NCBI RefSeq assembly: GCF_000092425.1
Contig: NC_014221.1
Location: 2,795,001 to 2,859,000 of the forward strand
Length of the DNA stretch: 64,000 nucleotides
Direction: 5' to 3'
Source: Truepera radiovictrix DSM 17093
Lineage (GTDB): Bacteria > Deinococcota > Deinococci > Deinococcales > Trueperaceae
The first letter of the stretch is position 1, and each line of letters begins with the position of its first letter. A model generated the notes under the pieces. That model was not told the DNA's origin, made no database searches, and was given only the letters and a program-made list of their open reading frames with translations. Shown here in pieces: positions 17,754-28,983 of this stretch. Made by a program: the position numbers and the translations under genes.

Positions 17754-18566
17754 ATGCCCCAACGCCCCCCCCTCAACCTGCTCGTCGGCGCGCTCCTTAT
17801 CGGCACCGTGACCGTGAGCGCGCTGCTCAGCTTTGTCTGGCTCCCGCACGACCCCAACGCGATGAACTTTGCCGCGCAGCTCGCGCCGCCGAGCGCCGCC
17901 CACCCTCTAGGCACCGACCAGTTCGGGCGCGACCTCTTAAGCCGCCTCATGGTGGGCTCGAGGGGGGCGCTCTTCGTCGGTTTTGTGGCGGTCAGCATCG
18001 CCCTCGGCGCGGGCTGCCTCATCGGCGCCCTGGCGGGGTTTGTCGGCGGGCTCCTCGACGAAGCCCTCATGCGCCTCGTCGACGTGCTCTACGCGTTTCC
18101 CCCCATCCTCATGGCGCTCCTCTTGGCCGCCGTGTACCAACCCGGCATCCTGACGGCGATGGTCGCGATCGGCATCGCCACCACCCCGGTCTTTACCCGG
18201 CTCATGCGGGCGGGCGTGTTGGAACTCAAGGGGCGCGACTTCGTCGAGGCGTCCTTTGCGCTCGGCTCGAGCCCCGCGCGCTTGCTGCTGCGCCACATCC
18301 TACCGAACGCGCTCTCGCCCATTATCGTGCAGGCGAGCCTCAGCTTCGCGGTCGCCGTGCTCGCGGAGGCGGCGCTGTCGTTTCTCGGCCTCGGCACCCC
18401 GCCGCGCACCCCGAGTTGGGGCAACATGCTCCGCGAGGCGCAGGGGTTTTTGGCGCTCAGCCCCTACCCGGTGCTCGTACCGGGGCTCGCCATCGTCGCC
18501 ACGGTGCTCGGCTTTAGCCTCCTCGGCGACGGCCTGCGCGACCTGCGCGACCCGCGGGGGCGCTAG
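17754..18566 (+). CDS. ABC transporter permease, DppC-like
   Basis: 270 residues, start ATG at 17754. It contains HPLGTDQFGRDLLSRLMVGSR after the first helix, the EAA loop LKGRDFVEASFALGSSPARLLLRHILPNALSPIIVQ, and the DGLRDLRDPR ending of DppC proteins. It pairs with the DppB-like permease. No DppD/DppF ATPases follow, so the importer must borrow ATPases encoded elsewhere. Confidence 0.92.
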   Translation: MPQRPPLNLLVGALLIGTVTVSALLSFVWLPHDPNAMNFAAQLAPPSAAHPLGTDQFGRDLLSRLMVGSRGALFVGFVAVSIALGAGCLIGALAGFVGGLLDEALMRLVDVLYAFPPILMALLLAAVYQPGILTAMVAIGIATTPVFTRLMRAGVLELKGRDFVEASFALGSSPARLLLRHILPNALSPIIVQASLSFAVAVLAEAALSFLGLGTPPRTPSWGNMLREAQGFLALSPYPVLVPGLAIVATVLGFSLLGDGLRDLRDPRGR

Positions 18567-18573
18567 GCGCGGC

Positions 18574-18918
18574 TTACCCCGAGCCTCGCCGCGCTCGCCA
18601 GGCCGGTTTGTAGAGGTCGTCGTAGGCGGCGCGCACCACCTCCCGAAAGCGCGCGCGGTCGCCGGCGGCGACGACCGTCTGCTCCTCGAGAAGGCGCCGC
18701 ACCGCGACCTCGAGCCCGTCACCCTTACGCAACTTGCGGAGGCTGCGAAGCACGATCTGCGCAAAGGGGATCTGCGCCCCGAGGTGAACGTGCAACCACC
18801 ACAACAGGGGTCCCCAACCCATGAATTGCGGGCCTGGCCCCTCGACGTGGGCCGCGAAGTCCCAGTTCGTCAACGTTCGCAGCGCCGGCGTAAAGGCCCG
18901 CGCACCGATGGCAGGCAC
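18574..18918 (-). CDS. Hypothetical protein, possibly truncated
   Basis: 114 residues if started at the GTG 18918. The frame remains open upstream to about 18990 and still reads protein-like (FHIVQEGFCDYASAVATG), but no start codon with a ribosome-binding site is seen there. A Trp-rich segment (GPQFMGWGPLLWWLHVHLG) and a basic helix follow. I recognise no family. It is convergent with the DppC-like gene and divergent from the methyltransferase gene, whose promoter region truncates it. It could be a decayed gene. Confidence 0.4.
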   Translation of the reverse strand: MPAIGARAFTPALRTLTNWDFAAHVEGPGPQFMGWGPLLWWLHVHLGAQIPFAQIVLRSLRKLRKGDGLEVAVRRLLEEQTVVAAGDRARFREVVRAAYDDLYKPAWRARRGSG

Positions 18919-19037
18919 CCCGGTGGCGACAGCCGAAGCGTAGTCACAAAACCCCTCCTGAACGATGTGAAACGCCGTGTCGGGGGCGGTTGCGCCGCTT
19001 CGGCAGCGGCCCGCGCGCCGGACAAGGCGGCGTTAGC

Positions 19038-19077
19038 TATGATGGCTTTTATGTTCGCCGACTCCAGGAGGTGCTAG
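19038..19077 (+). promoter_or_regulatory. TATGAT -10 with leaderless mini-ORF ahead of the methyltransferase gene
   Basis: TATGAT (19038-19043) ends seven bases before ATG 19051. That ATG opens an 8-codon frame (MFADSRRC) ending TAG at 19077, two bases before the GTG of the methyltransferase. The mini-ORF contains the AGGAGG that serves the main gene, so ribosomes finishing it could reinitiate directly. Confidence 0.5.
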
Positions 19078-19079
19078 CC

Positions 19080-20255
19080 GTGCCGCCGCTAACGCCGCGC
19101 GCGCTCGAGCGCCGCCTCAAGCGCTACGTGTGGGGTGAGACGCACGACTTTCTAGCGGTGTGCGCCCCCGGCCTCGAGGCCGTCCTCTTAGGGGAGGTGC
19201 GGGGGCTCCCCGGGGTCACCGACCTCGTGCGCGTGCGCGGCGGGGTCAGCTTCCGGGGCCCCTTTGAAAGCCTCTACCACGCCAACTTGGAGCTTGCGAC
19301 CGCGCACCGCGTGCTCTGGCGCATCGGCGCGTTTTTGGCGCAGTCCTACCCCATGCTCTTTAACAAGGCGCGCAGGCTCCCCTGGGAGCGCTTCGTGGGC
19401 TTTCAGCAGGAGGTGGCGTACCACGTCGCCGCGCGCGCCTCGAGGCTGCGCCACGGCCCCAAAATCGCCGCGACGCTCCACAGCGCCCTCTCGGACGCGC
19501 TCGCCCCTTTGGGCCTCGGCGCGGCGCACGTCGAGGCCGCCCCGCTCACCGTCCACGCGCGGCTCTTTCGCGACCGCTGCACCCTGAGCCTAGACACCAG
19601 CGGCGAGCACCTGCACCGGCGCGGCTACCGCACCCATGTCGGCGAGGCGCCTTTGCGCGAAACGTTGGCCGCCGGCATCCTGCTCGCTCTAGGCGCCCCC
19701 GCGTTCGACCTCATCGTCGACCCCATGTGCGGCAGCGGCACCCTGCTCATAGAGGCCGAGCGCCTCGCGCGCCGCCGCCCCCCCGGCGAGTTTCGGCGCT
19801 TCGCCTTCGAGCACTTCCCAAGTTTTCGCCCCCCCCGCTACGCGCGCCTTAGGGAAAAGGCGCTCAGCACCCCCGCGCCGGAGCGCCTGCCCCGCCTTTA
19901 CGGCTTCGACCGCGACGCGAGGGTGTTGGAGGCGGCCACGCACAACGCCCGCGCGGCGGGGGTCGCGGGCGCGATCACGTTCACTCAGGCCGACGCGCTC
20001 ACGCACCCGCTCGCACCCCTCCGAGCGCCCCACGAACGGGCGCTGCTGGTCTGCAACCCGCCCTACGGCCATCGCTTGGGCGAGGGTCGGGCGCTCTACC
20101 GCCGCCTCGCGACCGCCCTCAAACCGCTCTCGGGGTGGCGCGTCGCCATCTTGATGCCCGAACCCGCGTGGCTCGCCGAGCTCCCGCGAGCGCCGGCGCT
20201 GCGCTTTCAAAACGGCGGCCTAGACGTCGTGCTCGTCACCGGAAAGCTGCCCTAA
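19080..20255 (+). CDS. THUMP-domain 23S rRNA guanine-N2 methyltransferase, RlmL-like
   Basis: 391 residues from a GTG with AGGAGG nine bases upstream; the longer frame has no ribosome-binding site. Residues about 15-170 form the ferredoxin-like/THUMP RNA-binding region ([18 protein letters not shown] opening). The Rossmann methyltransferase follows with the SAM motif [13 protein letters not shown], the acidic [11 protein letters not shown], and the N-methylation motif [10 protein letters not shown]. This matches the RlmL/TrmG10 group, which makes m2G in rRNA or tRNA; the exact target is not decidable here. Confidence 0.88.
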   Translation: MPPLTPRALERRLKRYVWGETHDFLAVCAPGLEAVLLGEVRGLPGVTDLVRVRGGVSFRGPFESLYHANLELATAHRVLWRIGAFLAQSYPMLFNKARRLPWERFVGFQQEVAYHVAARASRLRHGPKIAATLHSALSDALAPLGLGAAHVEAAPLTVHARLFRDRCTLSLDTSGEHLHRRGYRTHVGEAPLRETLAAGILLALGAPAFDLIVDPMCGSGTLLIEAERLARRRPPGEFRRFAFEHFPSFRPPRYARLREKALSTPAPERLPRLYGFDRDARVLEAATHNARAAGVAGAITFTQADALTHPLAPLRAPHERALLVCNPPYGHRLGEGRALYRRLATALKPLSGWRVAILMPEPAWLAELPRAPALRFQNGGLDVVLVTGKLP

Positions 20256-20340
20256 CACCCGGCGCTCGCGAAACCGCCCTGCCCCGAAGCGCCGCTCACC
20301 GGCGCGCAAAGCCCGCTCAAAACGTGACAACTGCCGTAAC

Positions 20341-20370
20341 TTGTGCTCGCTACGCGAGGTGTGCTTTAAT
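20341..20370 (+). promoter_or_regulatory. Promoter of the S1-like gene
   Basis: TTGTGC (20341-20346), 18-nt spacer, TTTAAT (20365-20370). A leader of about 36 nt with AGGAGG precedes the ATG at 20413. Confidence 0.55.
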
Positions 20371-20412
20371 AGGAATGTTGCCACCAAGCTAGGCAAGGAG
20401 GAACCCCCCTAC

Positions 20413-22767
<2,355 letters not shown>

Positions 22768-22786
22768 GCCCCTACCCACGACCCCA

Positions 22787-22818
22787 AAAGAGGCGCAGCT
22801 TTAGGGCTGCGCCTCTTT
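22787..22818 (+). terminator. Strong intrinsic terminator after the S1-like gene
   Basis: AAAGAGGCGCAGC (22787-22799) and GCTGCGCCTCTTT (22806-22818) form a 13-bp stem with a 6-nt loop. A-rich and T-rich ends make it usable from both strands, so it may also stop lemA transcription. Confidence 0.8.
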
Positions 22819-22964
22819 GGTTAGGTCACACTTCACGCCGCTAGTAGCAGCTAGTCGGCAACGCCCCTACGTAAGAGCGTGAGAGTTCACCCTGCACGCT
22901 ACCTTCCGAGGGCTGCCTGCAGCAACTCGCGGAGCTGCGGTGCGTCGTGACCACCCTTAAAGCC

Positions 22965-23510
22965 TTAAAACGCCACCTTCGGCGCGCGACGCTCCTCGGC
23001 GGGGGTCTCGAGCGGCTCCTGCTCGCGCTTACCCATCGGCCCCGCCAGGAAAACCCCCGGCACGGTCTGGATGGCGTTGTTAAACTGCAGCACCGCGTCG
23101 TTGTAGAACTGCCGCGCGTAGGCGATTTTGTTCTCCGTCTCCGCGAGCTCGCCCTGGAGCGCGAGGAAGTTTTCGTTCGCGCGCAGCTCGGGGTAGTTCT
23201 CCGCCACCGCGAACACGCTCCTCAGGGCCGCCGTGACCTGGTTGGCGGCGTCGGCCTGCTCGGGGATGCTGGTCGCACGCAGCGAGCGCTCGCGCGCCTC
23301 ACCCAAGCGGGTAAACAGCTCGCGCTCGTGAACCGCGTACCCCTTGACGGTCTCCAACAGGTTGGGAATGAGGTCGTTGCGGCGCCTTAGCTGCACGTCG
23401 ACCTGCGCCCAGGCGTTTTTCAGGCGGTTCTCGAGGACGATGATGCGGTTGTAGAGCGCGACCGCAGCGAGCGCCAGGACGACGAGCAACACGAGCAGGA
23501 TCCAACCCAC
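22965..23510 (-). CDS. lemA: LemA family protein
   Basis: 181 residues from a GTG preceded by AGGAGGTAGCC; a TACACT -10 lies further upstream, giving a leader of about 20 nt. One N-terminal membrane helix (WILLVLLVVLALAAVALYN), then the LemA core: NAWAQVDVQLRRRNDLIPNLLETVKGYA, ENYPELRANENFLALQGELAETENKIAYARQFYNDAVLQFNN. It is membrane-anchored with a helical domain. The family's function is poorly known. No htpX or TPM gene is adjacent. Confidence 0.92.
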   Translation of the reverse strand: MGWILLVLLVVLALAAVALYNRIIVLENRLKNAWAQVDVQLRRRNDLIPNLLETVKGYAVHERELFTRLGEARERSLRATSIPEQADAANQVTAALRSVFAVAENYPELRANENFLALQGELAETENKIAYARQFYNDAVLQFNNAIQTVPGVFLAGPMGKREQEPLETPAEERRAPKVAF

Positions 23511-23589
23511 GGCTACCTCCTAGGCCCCCGAGACCAGTGTAGCGCGGCGGGCGCGTCCGGCGCTTTTGGCGCAGCTTTTTTGTGCAGCT

Positions 23590-24708
23590 TTACGGCAGGC
23601 GCTCGGTGATAACCCCGCCGCCCAAGAGCCGCGTGCCGTGGTAGAGCACCGCCGACTGACCGAGCGTGACGGCGAACATCGGTTCGTCAAAACGGAGTTC
23701 GAAGCTCGAGCCCGACAGGCGCACCGAAGCGGGCACCGGTCGCTGGCGGTAACGCGTCTGCACGAGCACCCGCTCGGGCACCTCCGCCGCGTCGAGCAGC
23801 CAGTTCGCCTGCTCCGCGCGGAGGCCGCGCCAGTGGCACATCTCGCGGGTTCCCACGATGACCTCGTTGGTCTCGGAGCGCAGGTCGACCACGAAGCGCT
23901 CGAGGTGCGAGTGGTAGAGCCCCAAGCCGCGCCGCTGCCCGATGGTGTAAAACTGCACGCCGCTATGCTCGCCCACCTTTTTAAAGCCGTCGGAAGCGTC
24001 CAAAACGGCTCCGGGGCGGCGCTCGCTAAAGTCACGCAGGTAGTCCTTGACGCTCGTGGTGATAAAGCAGAGCCCGTGTGACGACCTTTTGTCGGCGGTG
24101 GCAAACCCGCGCGCTTCGGCGAGTTCGCGTACCTGCGTTTTGCTAAGCGCGCCGAGCGGGAAGAGCAGGTGCGGCAAGATGCTGCGCTCTAACGCCCAGA
24201 GAAAGTACGTCTGGTCCTTTGTGTCGTCCTCGCCGCGGTGCAGCTCCACCCCCCCGGGGCCGTCGACCCGGCGCACGTAGTGCCCCGTGGCGATGTAGTC
24301 GCACCCGAGCCGCCGCGCTTTTTTGAGAAAGGTGCCGAACTTGATCTCGCGGTTGCACCACACGCACGGGTTCGGCGTCCGCCCCGCTTCGTAGGTGGGG
24401 ACAAAGGGGCTAATAACCACCTCGTCAAACTGCTCGCGCGCGTCTAACAGGTAGAAGGGCACGTCGATCGCGTCGGCGACGCGGCGCGCGTCAAAAGCGG
24501 CGTCGGGGCTGCAGCAGAGGTCAAAAGCGCCCTTCGGGCGGTCGTCGGGCCAAAAGCGCAGCATCGCCCCCTGGACGGCGTACCCCGCCTCTTTCAGGAG
24601 CGCCGCCGCCAACGACGAATCCACCCCGCCCGACATGGCGCAGAGCACGCGGCCCTTGGGGGCCGCGTCGGTCGTTTGAGGTTCCAGAGTCGGCGAGGGA
24701 GCAAGCAT
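23590..24708 (-). CDS. mnmA: tRNA-specific 2-thiouridylase
   Basis: 372 residues from ATG 24708 (AGAAGG upstream). TACACT (24724-24719) ends seven bases before an in-frame GTG at 24711, so a leaderless start at that GTG is equally possible and adds one residue. MnmA thiolates U34 of tRNA-Lys, -Glu and -Gln. The ATP loop SGGVDSS, the catalytic Cys in TPNPCVWCNREIKFG, YIATGHYVRR, DQTYFLWAL and the second Cys in SHGLCFI are all present, as is the C-terminal beta-barrel (YTIGQRRGLGL). Confidence 0.95.
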   Translation of the reverse strand: MLAPSPTLEPQTTDAAPKGRVLCAMSGGVDSSLAAALLKEAGYAVQGAMLRFWPDDRPKGAFDLCCSPDAAFDARRVADAIDVPFYLLDAREQFDEVVISPFVPTYEAGRTPNPCVWCNREIKFGTFLKKARRLGCDYIATGHYVRRVDGPGGVELHRGEDDTKDQTYFLWALERSILPHLLFPLGALSKTQVRELAEARGFATADKRSSHGLCFITTSVKDYLRDFSERRPGAVLDASDGFKKVGEHSGVQFYTIGQRRGLGLYHSHLERFVVDLRSETNEVIVGTREMCHWRGLRAEQANWLLDAAEVPERVLVQTRYRQRPVPASVRLSGSSFELRFDEPMFAVTLGQSAVLYHGTRLLGGGVITERLP

Positions 24709-24718
24709 CACGCCTTCT

Positions 24719-24724
24719 AGTGTA
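24719..24724 (-). promoter_or_regulatory. -10 (TACACT) for mnmA
   Basis: TACACT ends 7 nt before GTG 24711 and 10 nt before ATG 24708. Confidence 0.45.
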
Positions 24725-24799
24725 GCGGAGCGCCCCTTAGCGGCGCGGCGCGTCTGCGACATGGGCCGCGCGCCACGACGGCGCGCGCGGGCACGGCCG

Positions 24800-25189
24800 C
24801 TAGTGCCCCAGCGCCCTTTGCAGCGCCAAACGGTCGTAGTAGACCGTCACCGAGGTGATCTTGCCGTCACGCACCTCGTAGAAGGCGGCGACGGGTTGCG
24901 CCACCCATACGCCGTCAAATAAGCCGCTGTTGACGCCCTCGGTCGCGACGACGTCGCCGCTCGCGACGTAGCGGAGGTGACGGAAGCGGACCCGCGCCCG
25001 GCTGTCGGCCTCGAGGGTGCGCCTCAGAGCCGCCTTGCCGCGCCGGACTTTGAAGCCCAACCCCCCCGCCGCGTCCGGCGCGCGCTGGAGCACCGCGTCG
25101 TCGTAAAGAGCGAGCGCGCCCTCGACATCACCTGCGTTCAAGGCGGCGGTTGCCGCCTTGACGACAGCTACGGGATCTACTGGGTCCAT
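24800..25189 (-). CDS. NTF2-like/SnoaL-type protein
   Basis: 129 residues from ATG 25189 with a G-rich Shine-Dalgarno. The pattern AVVKAATAALNAGDVEGALALYDDDAV-like opening, central RRGKAALRRTLEAD and closing FYEVRDGKITSVTVYYD is that of NTF2-like folds, which act as small-molecule isomerases, cyclases or binding proteins. No catalytic residues can be assigned. The upstream extension of the frame is Ser/Arg-rich and unlikely to be translated. Confidence 0.72.
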   Translation of the reverse strand: MDPVDPVAVVKAATAALNAGDVEGALALYDDAVLQRAPDAAGGLGFKVRRGKAALRRTLEADSRARVRFRHLRYVASGDVVATEGVNSGLFDGVWVAQPVAAFYEVRDGKITSVTVYYDRLALQRALGH

Positions 25190-25386
25190 GTGGATCCCCC
25201 CTAGCGCACCCCCACGCGCGCTCGAGCTGGAAGGCGACGGCGCTCGGGCAGCACCACGGCGGGTACGGGTATCGTCCGCAGCGCCGGTATCACCCACCAA
25301 ACGCGCGGCTGAACGGCCCTCTGCCTGCCGCGCGTGTCACCGACCGATGCTACCGGCTACGGCTACCAATACCACGGCCACTGAGG

Positions 25387-26433
25387 CTAGATCTGAATCG
25401 TCACCCGCGCCCCGTCGCCCAGCAGGTGCACCGCGTCCGAAAAGCGCAGCACCCGCGACTTATACCCCATCGAGACGGTGTGCGTGCGCGCGCCGTCTTT
25501 AAAGAAGCGCACGCCTTTCAGCATGTCGCCGTCGGTGATGCCGGTCGCGCTAAAGACGATGTTTTCGCCCGGCGCGAGCTCCTCGGTGCGGTAGATCTTC
25601 TCCGTAGAGACGCCCATCGCCGCGAGGCGCTTCGCCTCCTCCTCGTTGCGGGGCCGGAAGCGCCCCTGGATCTCGCCGCCCAAACACTTGAGCGCCGCCG
25701 CCGCGAGCACCCCCTCGGGCGCGCCGCCGATACCCATCACCGCGTGCACCCCCGTGTTGCGCACCGCCGCCGCGAGCGCCGCGATGACGTCGCCGTCGCC
25801 GATGAGCTTGACCCGCGCCCCCGCCTCGCGCACCTCGCGCAAGAGCTCCTTGTGGCGCGGACGGTCGAGGATGACCACCGTGAGGTCTTCGATGCGGCGG
25901 TCGAGGCTCTGCGCCACGGTGTTGAGGTTCGCAGCGACCGGCCACGCCAGGTTCACCCGGCCCGCCGCGGGGGGCCCGACGATGAGCTTCTCCATATAGG
26001 TGTCGGGCGCCTGGAAGAGCCCCCCCTTCTCGGCGATGGCGATGACCGCGACCGAGTTGTTGACTAGCCGCGCGGTGATGCCGGTGCCCTCGACGGGGTC
26101 GACGGCGATGTCGACGGGCCACGCGCCCGGGCCGCCGCGCCCGACCTTTTCGCCGATAAAGAGCATCGGCGCCTCGTCGCGCTCACCCTCGCCGATGACG
26201 ATCTCCCCGTCGATGTCGAGTTCGTTGAGCACGCGCCGCATGGCGTCGGTACCGGCTTGGTCGACGAGCTCGGAGTCGCCCTTGCCGGCGACGCGGCTCG
26301 CGGCGATGGCGGCTTGCTCGGTGACGCGCACCGTGTCGAGCACGAGCGCCCGCTCCATGTCCGTCCCGCTCACCGGCCGCGCAGCGGGGCTCGGCGGGGT
26401 GCTCGGGGTCTCTTTACGCGCTTTCTGGGTCAT
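25387..26433 (-). CDS. glpX: Fructose-1,6-bisphosphatase class II
   Basis: 348 residues from ATG 26433. GlpX-type, lithium-sensitive phosphatase of gluconeogenesis. Metal and phosphate motifs are [32 protein letters not shown] and [21 protein letters not shown]. The C-terminal [17 protein letters not shown] is also typical. The first 25 residues are Ser/Pro-rich and poorly conserved, so a later start is not excluded. No glycerol genes are adjacent. Confidence 0.93.
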   Translation of the reverse strand: MTQKARKETPSTPPSPAARPVSGTDMERALVLDTVRVTEQAAIAASRVAGKGDSELVDQAGTDAMRRVLNELDIDGEIVIGEGERDEAPMLFIGEKVGRGGPGAWPVDIAVDPVEGTGITARLVNNSVAVIAIAEKGGLFQAPDTYMEKLIVGPPAAGRVNLAWPVAANLNTVAQSLDRRIEDLTVVILDRPRHKELLREVREAGARVKLIGDGDVIAALAAAVRNTGVHAVMGIGGAPEGVLAAAALKCLGGEIQGRFRPRNEEEAKRLAAMGVSTEKIYRTEELAPGENIVFSATGITDGDMLKGVRFFKDGARTHTVSMGYKSRVLRFSDAVHLLGDGARVTIQI

Positions 26434-26496
26434 ATCCCCATAGTGTGGCACAGCGCCCCTAAGCGCAGGCGGTGTGTATCGCGCGCGCGATAAACA

Positions 26497-27159
26497 CTAC
26501 CCCTGCCCTTTGTGCGGGGCGCCGTGCCGCGCGGCGAGCACGGCTGCGACGTCGTGCAGGCTAGAGCCGCTCTCGTGGAGCAGCACCGTGAGGTGAAAGA
26601 GCAAATCGGCGGCCTCCCCGGCGAGCTCCCCGCGCGCCTCGGTGAGGGCCGCCACGACGCTCTCCCCCGCCTCCTCGACGACCTTCTGCGCCACGTAGCC
26701 GAGGCCGCGCGCGTGGAGCTTGGTGACGTAAGAGCCTTCCGGCAGCTCGGCGAGGCGCGCCGCGACGACGTCCTCCAAGGTCGCCATCATCTCACCGATC
26801 CCGGGCTCGGCGCGCGCCGTGAGCGCCCGGTAAAAGCAGCTCCGCGCGCCCGTGTGGCACGCCGCGCCCGTCTGCACGACGCGGTAGAGCAGCGCGTCGG
26901 CGTCGCAGTCGACGCGCACCTCGACGACCCGCTGCACGTGCCCGCTCGTCGCCCCCTTGCGCCAGAGCTCGCCGCGCGAGCGGCTGTAGTAGTGCGCCTC
27001 GCCGGTCTCGAGGGTTTTCGCCACCGCCTCCCGGTTGGCGTACGCCAGCATCAAGACCTGGGCGGTGTGGGCGTCTTGCGTCACGACCGGGACGAGGCCG
27101 CGCTCGTCGAAGCGCAGCGCCTCGGGGCGCAGGGGGGGGTCTACGGGGGTGCGGTCCAT
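26497..27159 (-). CDS. hisI: Bifunctional phosphoribosyl-AMP cyclohydrolase / phosphoribosyl-ATP pyrophosphatase
   Basis: 220 residues (HisIE fusion) from ATG 27159; TAGACT (27172-27167) ends seven bases upstream, so probably leaderless. It catalyses steps 2 and 3 of histidine synthesis. The HisI part (residues 1-115) has [11 protein letters not shown], the metal aspartates around [12 protein letters not shown], and the zinc cysteines in [14 protein letters not shown]. The HisE part (125-215) is an all-alpha NTP pyrophosphohydrolase: [32 protein letters not shown] and [13 protein letters not shown]. No other his gene is nearby. Confidence 0.94.
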   Translation of the reverse strand: MDRTPVDPPLRPEALRFDERGLVPVVTQDAHTAQVLMLAYANREAVAKTLETGEAHYYSRSRGELWRKGATSGHVQRVVEVRVDCDADALLYRVVQTGAACHTGARSCFYRALTARAEPGIGEMMATLEDVVAARLAELPEGSYVTKLHARGLGYVAQKVVEEAGESVVAALTEARGELAGEAADLLFHLTVLLHESGSSLHDVAAVLAARHGAPHKGQG

Positions 27160-27166
27160 AGGGGCT

Positions 27167-27172
27167 AGTCTA
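27167..27172 (-). promoter_or_regulatory. Leaderless-type -10 (TAGACT) for hisIE
   Basis: TAGACT ends 7 nt before the hisIE ATG. Confidence 0.5.
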
Positions 27173-27263
27173 AGCCAGGTGGCGCCCCCGTACCGCACCA
27201 AGGGGCGCCCCCGTCCCCCTTGCGCAGCCACCCGCCGCTACGGGCGGAGCGACCGGGGGCGTC

Positions 27264-27269
27264 TACAAT
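27264..27269 (+). promoter_or_regulatory. Leaderless-type -10 (TACAAT) for dus
   Basis: TACAAT ends 5 nt before GTG 27275. Confidence 0.5.
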
Positions 27270-27274
27270 GGGGG

Positions 27275-28345
27275 GTGCTGATGACACCCCGCCGCCCCCC
27301 CTACCCCCTAAGCGTCGCCCCCATGATGGACTGGACCGACCGCCACTACCGCGCTTTTATGCGCGGCGTGACGCGGCGCACCCTGCTCTACACCGAGATG
27401 GTCCACGTCAACGCCGTGCTGCGCGGCGACCGGGAGCGGGTGCTGGGCTTTTCCGAGTTTGAAAAACCGCTCGCGCTGCAGCTCGGGGGGGACGACCCGC
27501 GAAAGCTCGCCGCGTGCGCGCGCGTCGCCGAGGACTGGGGCTACAGCGAACTCAACCTCAACGTCGGGTGCCCGTCGCCGCGGGTGCAGCGCGGCAACTT
27601 CGGCGCCTGCTTGATGGCGCAGCCGGAGCGGGTCGCCGCGTGCGTCGCGGCGATGCGCGAGGCCACCACCTTGCCGGTGACCGTAAAGCACCGCATCGGC
27701 ATCGACGACCGCGACCGCTTCGACGACCTCGCACACTTCGTCGAGGTCGTCGCGCAGGCGGCTCCCGCCCGCTTCACCGTCCACGCGCGCAAGGCGTGGC
27801 TCTCGGGGCTCTCGCCGAAGGAGAACCGCACGGTGCCGCCGCTGCGCTACGAGGAGGTCTACCAGCTTAAACGCCTGCACCCCGAGCTCGAGATCGAGCT
27901 TAACGGCGGCGTGCGCAGCCTCGAGGCCGCCGCGGCGCACTTGGGGCGCGTCGACGCCGTGATGATCGGCCGCGCCGCCTACGAGGACCCCTACGCGCTC
28001 GCGCGCGCCGACGCCCTCTTTTACGGCGCGCCTCACGTGCCGACGCGCCGCGAGGTCGTCGAGGCGTTTTTACCCTACGCGAGCCGGCAGCTCGAGCGGG
28101 GCGTCCCGCTCGCCAGCTTGACGCGGCACCTCTTGGGGCTCTTTACGGGCGCGCCGGGCGCGCGGGCGTGGCGGCGCCTGCTCAGCGAGCAGGCCCACCA
28201 GCCGGGCGCGGGCGTCGAGGTTTTAGAGCGCGCCCTTGGGGCCCTTCCGGACGAGGTCCTCGACGCCCGCCCCGAGGTGAGCGCGCCCCAACCCGCCCCG
28301 ACGCGAGCCCCGGCGACGGCCACGCAGGGGTTTGGGCAACGGTGA
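27275..28345 (+). CDS. dusA: tRNA-dihydrouridine synthase A
   Basis: 356 residues from GTG 27275, chosen because TACAAT ends five bases before it; ATG 27281 two codons later is the alternative. FMN-dependent reduction of uridine in tRNA D-loops. DusA signature is clear: [62 protein letters not shown] with the catalytic Cys, [29 protein letters not shown] and ELNGGVRS. The last 25 residues are Pro/Ala-rich. purN starts right after it with a -10 abutting the dus stop. Confidence 0.94.
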   Translation: MLMTPRRPPYPLSVAPMMDWTDRHYRAFMRGVTRRTLLYTEMVHVNAVLRGDRERVLGFSEFEKPLALQLGGDDPRKLAACARVAEDWGYSELNLNVGCPSPRVQRGNFGACLMAQPERVAACVAAMREATTLPVTVKHRIGIDDRDRFDDLAHFVEVVAQAAPARFTVHARKAWLSGLSPKENRTVPPLRYEEVYQLKRLHPELEIELNGGVRSLEAAAAHLGRVDAVMIGRAAYEDPYALARADALFYGAPHVPTRREVVEAFLPYASRQLERGVPLASLTRHLLGLFTGAPGARAWRRLLSEQAHQPGAGVEVLERALGALPDEVLDARPEVSAPQPAPTRAPATATQGFGQR

Positions 28346-28348
28346 TTG

Positions 28349-28354
28349 TAGAAT
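28349..28354 (+). promoter_or_regulatory. Leaderless-type -10 (TAGAAT) for purN
   Basis: TAGAAT ends 5 nt before the purN ATG and begins four bases after the dus stop. Confidence 0.5.
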
Positions 28355-28359
28355 CGGCC

Positions 28360-28983
28360 ATGGTCTTTCCTCTCGGCCGCCCCGCACGCCTCGCCGTGCT
28401 CGCGTCGGGGCGGGGTTCGAATCTGCGCGCGCTCGCTGCCGCCTTCCCCCCGGGCGACCCGCTCGGGTCGGTCGTTTTGGTGCTGTCGAACCGGCGCGAC
28501 GCACCCGTGCTGGCGCTGGCTCGCGACCTGGGGATCGAAGCCCGCTTCATCCCCTTCGGCGCCGATCGGGCGCGCTTCGAACGCGAGGCGACGGCGCAGC
28601 TGACGGCGGCGGGCATCGACCTCGTGCTCCTGGCGGGCTTTATGCGGGTGCTCTCGCCCGCCTTTACCGCGCGCTACGCGGGGCGGCTTGTGAACATCCA
28701 CCCCTCGCTGCTCCCCCGCTTCCCGGGGTTGCACGCGCAGCGCCAGGCGCTCGAAGCGGGCGCGCGCGAGTCGGGCTGCACGGTGCACTTCGTCGACGCC
28801 GGCGTCGACACCGGCCCCGTCATCTTGCAGCGGCGCGTCCCCGTGTTGCCGGACGACACCGAGGAGCGCCTCGCCGCGCGCATCCTTGCCCAGGAGCACC
28901 GCGCCTACCCCGAGGCGGTTCGGCGGGTGCTCTTGGGCGAGGCGCGCTTCGAGGCTCCGCAGAACCAGGAGGCGACCCCGTGA
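28360..28983 (+). CDS. purN: Phosphoribosylglycinamide formyltransferase
   Basis: 207 residues from ATG 28360, leaderless-type start. The enzyme transfers a formyl group from 10-formyl-THF to GAR in purine synthesis. Marks: [41 protein letters not shown], the catalytic [23 protein letters not shown] (Asn, His), and [16 protein letters not shown] with the catalytic Asp. It overlaps purD by four bases (GTGA), so the product and its precursor-making enzyme are translationally coupled. Confidence 0.95.
   Translation: MVFPLGRPARLAVLASGRGSNLRALAAAFPPGDPLGSVVLVLSNRRDAPVLALARDLGIEARFIPFGADRARFEREATAQLTAAGIDLVLLAGFMRVLSPAFTARYAGRLVNIHPSLLPRFPGLHAQRQALEAGARESGCTVHFVDAGVDTGPVILQRRVPVLPDDTEERLAARILAQEHRAYPEAVRRVLLGEARFEAPQNQEATP

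Noticed and set aside
20365-20392. Five-codon mini-ORF (ATG 20375) after the S1-gene promoter
   Set aside because: Only 4 nt separate it from the -10, so the transcript would probably start inside or after the ATG, and it ends about 20 nt before the main gene.
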